Positions 37,594-48,514 of a stretch of 64,000 nucleotides of DNA are shown here, piece after piece. A model generated the notes under the pieces. The model was not told the DNA's origin. It saw only the letters and a program-made list of their open reading frames with translations, and did no database searches. Source of the DNA: Scedosporium boydii. Lineage: Eukaryota > Ascomycota > Sordariomycetes > Microascales > Microascaceae. The first letter of the stretch is position 1. Every line of letters begins with the position of its first letter. The stretch covers positions 1-64,000 of the forward strand of contig NJFT01000103.1 in assembly GCA_002221725.1 (NCBI GenBank), given 5' to 3'. A program made the position numbers and the translations under genes.

Positions 37594-38775
37594 TACCATG
37601 AATCCCCCACTCGGCAGTCCCCCCCCGCCCAACCTCGAGCGCGAACCCAAGCCCAAGCGTAAATTATCCCTCGAGTTGGACATCGAGGGAGGATTGATGG
37701 AGATGAGTGTGGGACTGGGCTGCCCGCCTTTGCTCTATTTGTGAAAGAGCAATGAATAGCGAGCCTTTAGGCTACAACTGGATATTGAGGACGAAGCGCG
37801 CACACTCGTCCATGTGTATAACAATCGGGGGCTTATCTGTTTTTGCCCCTTCTTTTACTTTTCTCTTCTTTTCTTTTCTTTTCTTTTCATTTCCCTTTTG
37901 TCATCAGCAGCATGGGGTTTCACGGATAGGCGGATACGGAAGGCGCAAGTGCACGATTCTTGCAATATCATAGCCAGGGGCGAGCACTTTGATGCATTTA
38001 GTTGTAGATGCACATCATACCATGAGATGACATGAATGATAACTTGCTCATGACTGGTACTTGAGTTAGGACTGGTGATGCTGATGTGTGACGCTGGTGT
38101 GTGTGTGACCGACCTCATCCACTTTGATGATGTACTTCGTATTGTGTATCCGTCTTATCTGATGAGGTCGGGTATTACCTGTTAGGATAAGGCTGGATCT
38201 ATGGCCGAGGAAACCTGTAGGAACTTCAGGAACGATGCTGTCATTCCGGGCCTTTGGTGCAATTATCGTCTTGTCACATTCAGATCGATTGGAAATGGAC
38301 ATGGTCGCGCATTAATGGGTACAGCTGGTGGCGGGTGCTACATGATTGCCCCGCCATTTGCGTCATTGGGTCGTTTTGGGGTCATGCAAATCATTCCCTG
38401 CCGATGCAAAGAATCCAAAGGAGTCCAAAAGTTACGACTTCGTGAGACGGGTTATTAATATCGAGGGTATTTTTTTGAAACAATTGGATTGGAAGGGAGT
38501 CTTTTGGTTGTAAGACTTCCCCTCCAACATATTTCCATTCGAACAAAGTGGCGAAAATTCCAAGCACCGCCTCTCGGCTCGCGAAAGCAGCAGTGCCCAA
38601 TCTCTCCAGGCCAGCGAATCCCGAACACGCCATACAGAGGAGCATATCCCCCTCCCTTCGCAACATTCAAACATCCAGCCATATCCGAAATCCCAGCCCC
38701 TACCGGACATTACTCCCGACGCAACAAACCCTCCCGACACCGGTCCTAAAAGCGCAAGCTACTCAGATCCGCACC
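37594..38775. other. Intergenic: sif2 3' end and upstream region of next gene
   Basis: The first part is 3' sequence of sif2, with T-rich sequence at 37850-37890. A GTACTTCGTA motif copy is at 38132-38141. From 38479 to 38775 a plus-strand frame is open directly into the next gene and reads like a mitochondrial presequence, but it has no in-frame ATG. Confidence 0.5.
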
Positions 38776-39380
38776 ATGTCATCGGACGACGCGTACGCCG
38801 CCTTCCTCGAGAAGGCGAACCAGGACCCTTCTTCGGGGCGGGCGCAGGCTACTTCTGGGGGATCGAGCGCGAAGAAGCTCAAGACTGCGGATAAGGGGGA
38901 GGAGGTTCCCGCGGCAATTAGGAGGGTTACGAAGGATAGGTTTTACGTGAGTGATGCGGATGAGCCGTTTGAGGCTGTTTGTTTGAGGTGGGATGAGGCT
39001 GGGAATGGGCTGCCGGATGAAGGTTTGTCTACTGCTTTCCCTCTTTGAGTCTTTTCTACCAAATTGTTTGATTTTACAATCTATCGGTCGCATTATGTCG
39101 TCTAACTTTTTTGCTACTCACAGTGGAATTCGCCAAGCTGGTCGAGCACTGGGACCCAGCCAATGCAGACGTCGAGATCCAGGACCCGTCGGACTGGAAT
39201 AGAGGCGGGGAGTACGGCGACATTGTGGACGCGGTTACGGAGGCGGTCAAGGGAGCGGATGTGAGGGTGTACAAGGTCAGCAAGGATGCGACGCGGGTAG
39301 AGTACTTTGTCGTCGGGTGCGAGGGTAGCGGGAAGGATGCGAGGCTTGTGGGCGTGAGGGCTTTGTCTATTGAGAGCTAG
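38776..39380 (+). CDS. Unrecognised conserved-looking small protein, possibly dual-targeted
   Basis: Two exons, 38776-39022 and 39124-39380, join across a 101-nt intron (GTTTGT...CACAG) to give 167 residues from the ATG of MSSDDAYAAFLEKANQ. The product is acidic and soluble-looking, with blocks RRVTKDRFYVSDADEPFEAV, WDPANADVEIQDPSDWNRGG and VEYFVVGCEGSGKDARLVGV. I do not recognise a named domain. Upstream of the ATG the same frame stays open for at least 76 further codons back to a GTG at 38548. That segment contains ten Arg/Lys and a single acidic residue, as in a mitochondrial targeting peptide. The true N-terminus could therefore lie upstream, through a non-AUG start or an unseen exon. The intron join is well supported by frame. 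Confidence 0.75.
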
Positions 39381-39393
39381 GCAAGGGAGAGGC

Positions 39394-39423
39394 GGTTGCG
39401 GTTGCGGTTGCGGTTGCGGTTGC
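39394..39423 (+). repeat. (GGTTGC)5 tandem repeat
   Basis: Five perfect hexamer units beginning 14 bp after the stop codon of the preceding gene, so probably within its 3' untranslated region. Confidence 0.9.
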
Positions 39424-39570
39424 GAGGCGGATCGAGCTTTGGCGAGTCTCGATATGGAGAATGGCTGTTCCCTGCGTTCGTATCTTGGTCCGGTTAGGTT
39501 CAGTCCTACGAGGTAATACAAATACGTCGTCTGTCGGCTCTACATTTGTTTATCGAGAGTGAAAGCGGTA

Positions 39571-39600
39571 GGTTTCCAAAAGCACGGTTTCCAAAAGCAC
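39571..39600 (+). repeat. 15-bp direct tandem duplication
   Basis: The 15-mer GGTTTCCAAAAGCAC is present twice head-to-tail (39571-39585 and 39586-39600) in the intergenic region. Confidence 0.9.
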
Positions 39601-39873
39601 GGCATCGTGCTGAAACAGCGGGTGTCCTCCTTCCTCTTGAGCTTCTCAAAGAGGAGCGTTTGGGATTGGTGGGAAGTTAGAGGCAATTGGAAATGCAACT
39701 GGGCTTTCTGCCGTGGAAATGAGAGAACCAACGTTGGGAGCTGAAGACGTCAATGTCGTTTGTACCTTGTAGATTTCACCCCACCAAAAAAGTTGGTGGG
39801 ATGGATTGGATGATTGGATTACTTAGCAGAGCAGCGACTTCGCATGTGGTAATTGCTATTTTCCAGACCGCCA

Positions 39874-39880
39874 TGAGTCA
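39874..39880 (+). promoter_or_regulatory. Gcn4/CPC1-type site TGAGTCA upstream of anthranilate synthase
   Basis: A perfect palindromic TGAGTCA heptamer lies 72 bp upstream of the start codon of the tryptophan-biosynthesis gene. In fungi, general (cross-pathway) amino-acid control acts through Gcn4/CPC1 bZIP proteins that bind TGASTCA in promoters of amino-acid biosynthetic genes. Site and gene function match, so regulation by CPC1 is a well-grounded inference. Confidence 0.75.
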
Positions 39881-39951
39881 AACCAGAACAACTGCAATCA
39901 CCACTCTTCTCAACCCTCAACCTCAAAATCCATACTGACAATCACGCCGCA

Positions 39952-41748
39952 ATGGCAGGACCGGTAAGCTCATCCTCTCCACGCCTCAATTGACCCCAAT
40001 TGCGTCCTGTCCCTGCTCTTCCTGCCCTTCCAGAAATACCCTAGTCCCTAGTGCCCACTGACATCCCCCCCCCCCCGCAGCGAGGCATCGTGCCCTCCCT
40101 GGATACCATCCAAGAACTCCTCTCCAAGACACCACCCCCCGGCAGCAAAAAACCCAACCTAGTCCCCATCTACCGCCAAATCTCCTCCGACCTCATCACG
40201 CCCTCGGCCGCCTACCTCAAGGTCTGCGCCTATGCCAAGAATGACTCCGAGTACTCCTTCCTATTCGAGAGTGCCGCCACCGAAAAAGTAGGCCGGTACA
40301 GCTTCGTCGGCGCCGCGCCCCGCAAGGTCATCACCACCGGTCCCGGCCACGGCGATGAGGTCGATCCCTTGCCGGGGCTCGAGGCCGAGCTGGCCGAGTA
40401 TGTCGTCGCTAGCGTGCCGGGCGTGCAGTTGCCGCCCATGGCTGGAGGCGCCGTGGGTTATGTCGGGTATGATTGCGTAAGGTACTTTGAGCCTAAGACG
40501 GCGAGACCGATGGAGGATGTTTTGAAGATTCCCGAGTCGTTGTTTATGTTGTTTGATACCATCGTGGCTTTTGACCGGTTTTACGGCGTCATCAAGGTTA
40601 TTACGTATTTACACGTGCCCGAGGACTCCAGCGCTCTTGAGTCGGCGTACAAGGAGGCCAAGGACAGGATCAACGAGCTCGCCAACGTGCTCAACGGCCC
40701 CGAGATCCCCTTACCTGAGCAAGGGCCCATAACGCTAGGCCAGGAATACAAGTCCAACATCGGCCGTGAGGGATACGAGGGCCACGTGACGACTCTCAAG
40801 AAGCACATCGTCCGCGGCGACATCATCCAGGCGGTGCCCTCCCAACGATTCGCACGCCCGACGAACCTCCACCCGTTCAACATATACCGGCACCTGCGAA
40901 CGGTCAACCCATCCCCTTACCTCTTCTACATCAACTGCCGCGACTTCCAAATCGTCGGCGCCTCCCCCGAGCTCCTCGTCAAGTCGCAAAACGGCCGTAT
41001 CGTCACGCACCCCATCGCCGGAACCGTACGCCGCGGCAAGACCCCCGAGGAGGACGAGAAGCTCGCCGAGGAACTACGCAGCTCGCTCAAGGACCGCGCC
41101 GAGCACGTCATGCTGGTGGACCTGGCGCGTAACGACGTCAACCGCGTCGGGGACCCGTTCACGGTGCGCGTCGACCACCTCATGGTCGTGGAGAAGTTTA
41201 GCCACGTGCAGCATCTCGTGTCGCAGGTTTCGGGCGTGTTGAGGCAGGATCAGACGCGGTTCGATGCGTTTAGGTCGATTTTCCCGGCGGGGACGGTTTC
41301 GGGGGCGCCGAAGGTTAGGGCTATGGAGTTGATTGCTGAGCTGGAAAAGGAGAAGAGGGGGGTATATGCGGGGGCCGTGGGGTATTTTGGCTATGGGGGT
41401 GTTGACGAGGATGGGAAGGATGTGGAGGGGGCCATGGATACTTGTATTGCGCTGAGGACGATGTTGGTGAAGGATGGTGTGGCGTATCTCCAGGCTGGTA
41501 AGTTGTTCTTCTTCCTCTCCTTCATGAATATGGCTTGCCCTGCCAAGGGAACTATGTCCCGTCCTCGTGGCCGTTGCGGTTTACATTGCAGAAGACTGAC
41601 TATTTCGTGCATAGGTGGCGGCATCGTGTTTGACTCGGACGAGACGGATGAGTGGGTTGAGACGATCAACAAGCTGGGTGCGAACATGCAGTGTATTACC
41701 TCTGCGGAGGAGTTGTACTACGAGCAGCAGCAGCAACAGCAACAGTAA
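39952..41748 (+). CDS. TRP2: Anthranilate synthase component I (chorismate to anthranilate)
   Basis: This enzyme converts chorismate to anthranilate, the first step of tryptophan synthesis, using ammonia from the glutaminase partner subunit. Three exons join in frame: 39952-39963 (12 nt, MAGP), 40081-41497 and 41615-41748, giving 520 residues. The N-terminal TrpE domain (LVPIYRQISSDLITPSAAYL...YSFLFESA) is followed by the chorismate-binding domain from about residue 235. That domain contains QAVPSQRFARPT, the IAGTVRRGKTPEEDE motif, LVDLARNDVNRVG and FPAGTVSGAPKVRAMELI. The protein ends in a seven-Gln run encoded by CAG/CAA. Intron 1 ends in a long C tract before GCAG. Intron 2 (117 nt) is a multiple of three without an in-frame stop. 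The start was set by the need for an ATG; the long exon itself has none near its 5' end. Confidence 0.95.
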
Positions 41749-42400
41749 GGAGAGAAGTCAAATTGAGAAGACTCACTCAAGGGAAAGGAGAAAAAATGGA
41801 GGTGGAGAGAGGTGGACCACTCTGGGGATGTTTTAACTAACTTGGGTTGTCTCAAAAGGGGGCATAGCATATGGAGTAGATTAGGAGGGTTGGTTTACCG
41901 GTGATGAAACTCTTGCGATCTTGGTGTTCACGATAGACTTCGATACCTGGCTTTCTTACTTTTTTTTTTTTTGGAATGTTGTTTTTTTTTCTCTCTATTA
42001 TTGACGTATTACTATGCACACCGCACATCTAACTCGACGCCATTATGTTCTATATCAAGACGGAAAGGAAAATCTAAGCAAGCAAAAGAAGGAGATATCC
42101 TCCACCGTATATGTCCCTGGGTATATAGATAGATGCATGCATCTCGTCCATGTTTTTTCCAACATCAGTTCCCCGCCCCCTTTTTTTTGTTAACCTCTCC
42201 AAACCTTCTATCAGAACAATGTCCAATCTATATCCCAAACGCCCAATGAATGTGAACAGGGTCCGGGCTAAATGTCCGATGTAATGAAAATAAGAAAAAT
42301 AAAACATAAGGAAAAAGGGTAGAAGCATGAGTAAAAAAGTGCGAGTTTTAATCAAGTCCAAGAAAAAAGAGGAGAGCAAAAGAGAGGAGAAAATGGTCAT
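41749..42400. other. Convergent 3' regions
   Basis: 652 bp between two converging genes, rich in short homopolymer runs of T (for example around 41960-41990). It fits two 3' untranslated regions; no gene is seen. Confidence 0.6.
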
Positions 42401-44567
42401 CTAAACCATGTGCTCCCCCCTGCTACTCCCACTCCTTCTCTCACCATGCAAATCCGCATCACCAACCTTCTCCCCGTGGACCTCAGCGTCGGCAGCGTCC
42501 TCCTCGGGGCTAGGAGGAGGCAGCATGACGGGGGCAAAGGCGCTACGGGCTCGGAGGCGGGCGCCGTAGATGTAGAAGGCGATGGGGATGGGGACGAGGA
42601 GGGCGGCGACGCAGCCGAGGAGGGTGGCGGCCCATTGGACGCCGAGGCCGTTGAACATTTGGTTGGCGAAGAGGGGGAAGGCTGCGCCGGCGAGGGAGCG
42701 GAGGAAGGTGTTTGCTGCGATGGCAGAGGCGGCGCTGAGGAGTCACAGTTAGTATTTTCTTCTTCTTCCACTCCGTAAGGTGGGAACATCACTTACAACA
42801 TGAGGTAGGCATCAACGAGGTAGTTGATGGCCTGCAGGAAAATGGAAAGAAGACCGAATCCAGTGAGGATGCCGCTAAGAGTGGGCACGATCCAATGGAT
42901 ATCCCTGGTGAAACCAGTCCACCCGAACCAAAAGATACCGATAGTGAAAGAAATACCGCCAATAGCAACAGAAGGCAACCTCCACTCAGGAATAGGAATG
43001 TTATGATTCGCCGCCAACTTCCTCTGATACGCAGGCTGCTGAAGAAGCATAGCCACACCAGCAAGCAGCTGACCGATAATCATCCCAAAGAACGGAAGAC
43101 CCGCCTGGCCGGGGGAAAACCCGTGGATGCGCTGATACACGGCCGGGTAGGCGGTCATGAAGAGGTAGAGAAGGCCGTAGATGAAGGCGGTGTAGATGGT
43201 GAGCAGGAGGACGATGGGCTCGCCGAAGAGCAGACGCATGGGACGCGAGAAGTTCTTGCTGATGAGCTCGCTGAAGTCGACCTCGATTTCCTCCTGCTTG
43301 GCGTGGATGCCCCAGTTCCTCGTCCTCCTTCGCAGCTCGGCGGCTTTTTCCACGAGGATGGCGGGCGGGTAGGTCTCCTCGAGGAAGAAGAGGTCGAGAA
43401 TGAGCGCGAGGGCGCCCATGATGGCGGGGATGTATGCGGTCCAGCGCCAGCTCATGTGCGGGTTCTCCATGATATAGCCGCCAATAAAGGGGGCGAGCAT
43501 GGGTCCCGTAAACACGGTCATGGAGAACACGGTGATGGCGATACCTCGCGTGCGGTTATCGAACATGTCGGAGAAGACGGCTGCCACGACGGCGATGGGG
43601 CCCGCGCCGAAGAGACCGGAGAAGAAGCGGCAGATGATGATGGTCTGCAGGTTCTCAGCCGTTCCCGTGGCGATGGAGAAGAGCGTGAAGCCGAACATGG
43701 AGATGATGATGGGGAGACGGCGGCCTTTCAACTCGGAGAGAGGGGCCCAGAAGGTGGGGCCGAAGGCGAAGCCGAGAATGAAGCAGGTGATGCCTAGAAT
43801 GGCGACGGTGGTGCCGACGTGGTAGTGGGCGGAGATGTAGTAGATGGCGGGGGTGAAGAGGCTGGAGGCGAAGACGGCGGCGAGGGTTGTGTAGCCCAGG
43901 ATGGCGGCCGTGTACAGCCTGTTTGACACCTTGTTAGTTTCCAATTGGACTTTGTTCCTAGCTTTTCTTCTTCTTTGATATCAACTTACTTCTTCTTGAG
44001 GGGCCAATTGTGCGGATGCAAAGGATCATCCGTCCCATCAAACTCGACAACATACTCGTCCCGCTCAGGTAGCATAGGCGGGTACGGCTTTCCCGCCCCA
44101 AACTCCGGCAACGGTTTCTCCGACCTCCTCGACCACCTCGACCTCCTAGTACTCACCCTCCTTCCAACCGTCTCGGCCTGTTGACTCCTCTGCGTAGCTA
44201 TCCTCTCAAGCTCCGAAGGATGCGCATCGATGGGCTCGAGCTGCGTAGGCACGCGGCTCATGGCCGCCGGACGGTAGGACAGGCCGTCGATGTCATGGTG
44301 GCGTTGACGGGCGGAAGTGGTGGCCGCGGAGGAGGAGGAGGTCGAGACGCGTTCGACTTCGTCGCTGGGCCGGCGCCGGTAGGTTTCTTGGTCGGAGTAG
44401 ACGGGGGATTCTTCGGCGGCGAGGGAGTGCGTCCGGGAGAGGGGGTGGGGGCCCGGGAAGCGGTAGGGGGTTGCGTCTTGTTCGGCGGCGATGGCTTCGC
44501 GGTCGACTTCGTCTATGGTTGGGGACGAGGTGGTGCTTGGCGGTTGCGGGGTTGGAGGGGACGTCAT
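42401..44567 (-). CDS. MFS drug/polyamine exporter, DHA1 type
   Basis: Three exons, 44567-43990, 43918-42797 and 42734-42401, join in frame to give 677 residues. The first ~190 residues are a cytosolic Ser/Thr/Arg-rich extension ending in the typical pre-membrane motif [13 protein letters not shown]. Twelve membrane spans follow, with motif [18 protein letters not shown] between spans 2 and 3, [21 protein letters not shown], and [17 protein letters not shown]. This pattern matches fungal proton antiporters of the DHA1 family (Flu1/Tpo1-like), which export drugs or polyamines across the plasma membrane. Substrate cannot be told from sequence. Introns are 71 and 62 nt, both GTAAGT donors. The extension is long for the family but is in one open exon with a good ATG. 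Confidence 0.9.
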
Positions 44568-47500
44568 CTTTACTTGGTGTTGCCCTTTCTGGTTATCCGG
44601 GGTTGGTTTTGGGGGGGGGTAAGGTAGGGGAATATAGCTAATTGCTGTATAGGGGAATGGGAGGGGATATAAACTATATGGGCTAAGGAATCCGGGGAGA
44701 GATCAAGATCATATGGTTCTGGTTAGGGGGGATAGCAGCAAGTGAGGGAGGGTCTGGGTGACGGTGTAAGTGGCGAGAACTGGTGATGCGTGGAGCCAAG
44801 ACTGCCGGGGTAGCGGAGCACAAATTATGAACAGACTAAGTAGTAATAAGGTATAAATGAAAGACGGAATGAAGCTATGGAAGAGGACAGGAAATAAAAA
44901 AAAAAAAAAAGGGAATAAGAATACAGGGTGACGTAGGAGACGAAGGGTTTTAGTAGTTTATGATTTTAGTCCTTTTTTTCATAGTCTGAGAGTTTGCGCT
45001 TGGTTGAGGACTCGAGAATGCCGGGATTGATCAATCCGGACCCGGCCGAGAAAGGTACCTGTGAGGCTAGCAGGGGTATGACGACAGGGACAGGGGATTC
45101 CCATGCAATCCACGCATGTGAGTGGACGCTGTGGACTCTGCTCTGTGGATGCCAGTGGACGGACATTCAATCAATTGACGGACGGGATTAGGAGAAAAGA
45201 GGCAAGGATCCATCAGTGATGATCAATCCGATCGGGGGGCGGAAGGGCGGAAGTGAAGCTGCAATGGGCAACGGGACCGACATGGAGACGAGTTCGATGT
45301 TTTCTGTATCCGATGGGTATAGTTTACTTCGACGGACACTGCTCCTGACTGTGGATGCTGATGCCAATACTCCCCCCCCGGGCCATTGATCTGATCTCGA
45401 GTGTTCCTGGTCCTGATCGTGTGGTTGCTCTCTATTCCCGCCTCTATTCCCGCGCTCCCTCCTCTTCCTGGTGATCTTGAATCCTATATTCCCGAATCCC
45501 TAATCCAACGGATTCGGTTCACAACTAAGTTTCGCAGCCTTCATGCACAGTTCTTATCTCCATAACCTGTCCCCGAACCCGAAATGCCATTTTGCATAAT
45601 GCACGCCGACGAGAAAGTTTTCTCCAAGTGGGCACCGCCCTCTAACGGCGCCGTCTTTCCCGAGTCGGGAAAAAGTACGAGGTACTCTTTTCCGTACTCG
45701 ACCAACACCAAGAACAAGGGGTTAAAAAAATAGAAGAAAATTAAAGTGTATCTAAGAGATGAAGGAGAAGGGTCTGAGGCAACCTAGGGACGACGCTAGC
45801 TGCCCAAAACGACAAGGGGATCGAGGATAGGAGGAGAGATAGGGCAGCGGAAGCTATTTTTTTTTTTTTTTTCTTTTCTTATGATCTCGGATGAAGCATG
45901 TACACACCGAAGTCATAGCGACTTCGCCCCTACCCTCCACTAGCAAAACAGCCTACGCGAAAGCAGCCTCGGGAAAAATCTGCCGACTTCCTCAGATGCT
46001 GTGTGAGTCTGAATGAAGTTTGAACTAGTGTCGACGTCTTTAGTGCAGCGCAGCAGCTCTCTCTCCGCTGCGTGCAGCAAATCTTGGCTCCGCCTTAACA
46101 GCGGGGCCGGAGGGGGAGGAGAAAACCCACCACGACCCAGATTTACTCCACGACGAAGACTCATACTGGAAGTGAGTGCGTGTCGAGTGGATGCGGTTCG
46201 TCGGTCGTAGATTTTGACGACAAATGGTCCTGCTGCCCAATAACCCTCAGGGCCCCAGGGTTCTTTTGTCTTTTGGCAGTGATAGTGCCCGCCAACAGTT
46301 AGCTCCTTAATCTATCGATTCGCGCCGAGATTGTCAAATCTCAAACTCTGTTTTGCCCTTTCTTCTGCGCTTGTCTCAGTCGACGGGGGCCAAGGCTGGA
46401 TCAGGCGATGTTAACCTGCCAGTCTCCATTGCAGAAAATCTCCCTGGCTCTGTAAGTGCGAAGAGGTAGCAGTAGTATGGTGTATTAGTTCGGAGTGTAC
46501 GCAGCCAAGCCACGAAAGTGCCGAGAACGAAGGACAATGGTTACCGAAAAGTTCTCATGTCCCATCCACCACGCTTCATTGGGTCCCGCAGCTGTGGGAC
46601 TCGGTATGACTAGGACCAGGATGGACCAGGGCCGGGACAGGGATGGACTCTTGCTGATCCCTTCACTCTGGTCTGCCAAGCTTGGAACTCGTAACGAATG
46701 GTCTCCTTTGGGGCAATTTTTTTTTTTTTGTCGTCAACAGTCTATCAGATCACTATCAGTCACACCAGCAACGGCAGTGTCTGTTATTGTCGACTCCCAG
46801 CAGTGTGCTGCGTACTTCCAAATATTTTGATACCGCCAAATCTCAAGTTCGATTTCACCAATTGGCCCTGTCTTCGTTATCGTTCAGAAGTAGCGGTCAT
46901 GCCCTATTTTGTCAATCTCTGTGCTCTCGAGCTGCATTGCTCATCGTCGAGCAGGTGTCGTAATGCTTCGTGCTCGGCAATAAATCATCAGTTGACACTT
47001 GGGAGGGACCACACGAGCAACTGTCTTCGGCATCGGCGCATTGACTCTGGTCCCTAACTCCGCGAACGACTGAGTGGGTTGGCGGACTTAACCGCCACTG
47101 TCACCCGTTGTCACCCATGCTGTCACTTCGGTGACTGTTGTATCAGTAGTTTAGTGCGTTCTTGATGCAGTCCTGATGCACTTTTTTGATGGGGCCAACA
47201 TGGCGGGGACTCCGTATTAATCAGTAATGTACATTATCAAGTACATTGAACCTTGGTCGCATTCAACCTCGAACCTTCCAAATGTTCCAAACCCTTCTTG
47301 AACGAGTCGCACCTTCCACCCTCGCTGTTAGTGTGGTTCGCAGTGTAGATTTCTGTTTCTCTCATTCTTTTCGAAAAAAATTTATTCTCCGAGCGTCTTA
47401 TAATCAGGCGTCAAATTCTCGAATTTTCTGCATTGTTAACAGAATAAAAAAGAAGAGGGGGAAAAAAACAATGTTGAAACTCTTGATTGGAGACTTAACT

Positions 47501-48514
47501 GCGCCTCCATCTCGAGTCCTAGCGGAAGCGCACAATGACGTCTTTTCCACGCGGCGTTGGGACTTCAGCCGACGACAATTTGCAACAGAAGATGAGTAAT
47601 TGGGACTCGCTAAGTAGTTCAAAATTAACTTTACCAAAGTCCATTCCATTGTGCATTTTCGGGATTTCCTCCCACTCCAAGAACCGAATTAATAAGTGCA
47701 AAGTAGTTTCCAAGTACCCGTGGACAAATTGATGATCGTGGATACGGACACTCTCGCCGGAATTGGATCCGGCCCGCCACTTCCCGATGCAAACCGCCCA
47801 CTTCTATAATTGTACCCACCGCGTGAAACCCACTTCTCATCAGAGAATATCAAAGAATATCAGAATTCACACGAAGGGCGTGAAGCACAGAAGCGCCCAG
47901 AAATCCACAAACATGGAACCCTAGAGAAGAATAGGGGGCTAATAATAATGCCAATGAATCGGTAGTGTAAATGTCGTGTCGTAGGTCTTGGCGTGGAAGA
48001 GAAGAAAATTTCCTCCCCTTGCGGGATGCAACCCTGCGAGGCCACCACTGGTGTCTCTAACAATGATCTTCACTCTTAGCGTTGTAAGGCATCGACGACC
48101 GGGGACGGATATACTAGTGTAGTGCAGTACGAAGCAGTAATAATCACAATCGCAGCCTGAACGGGTCCTCCACCCTTATTGGGAGCCTCGTGAGATTACA
48201 TGTCGTTTTTTTACTGCCCCCAATGCGAAAGCGAAGCGCAAACATGTGCGGTTGAGATTGGCTTTTGGACAGGGGACCCAGATCTAGCTGCCTGCAGACT
48301 TCGCGACCCCGGCCAGCAGAGACCGGTCTGTTCCCAAGTCCATGGCGCCAGATGCCGTTGCCAAGGGACCAATGGGGACATCTACGTGGATGCTAGTCTA
48401 TTCCACACCGACAAAAAAACACACGACGTACCTCGTACAAGTCTATATTCGAACGATAAACTAATATCCAAAATGCACCCCTGAGAAGTACACCCTGGGG
48501 CTCTGACCCGCCCA
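44568..48514. other. 3.9-kb gene-free interval between two transporter genes
   Basis: It holds the promoter of the DHA1 exporter on its left and the 3' side of the sugar transporter on its right. There are A- and T-runs at about 44897-44910 and 45856-45871. A 94-codon Cys-containing frame at 48200-48484 and Ser/Arg-rich frames near 46000 have no recognisable domain. A variant of the recurring motif, GTACGAAGCA, is near 48127. I see no gene. Confidence 0.5.

Larger units (their letters stand above)
39381..39951. other. Intergenic with small tandem repeats and trpE-type promoter
   Basis: 571 bp between two plus-strand genes. They include five copies of GGTTGC just after the stop codon (39394-39423), a 15-bp direct duplication at 39571-39600, and a TGAGTCA site at 39874-39880 close to the next start codon. 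Confidence 0.6.

Noticed and set aside
42895..43797. 300-codon plus-strand frame opposite the DHA1 exporter
   Set aside because: Antisense of a GC-rich exon; the sense strand has clear transporter motifs and splice sites.
48200..48484. 94-codon frame with CPQC and CRC cysteine pairs
   Set aside because: Cysteine spacing does not fit a zinc finger or a secreted knottin, there is no signal peptide, and the length is within noise.
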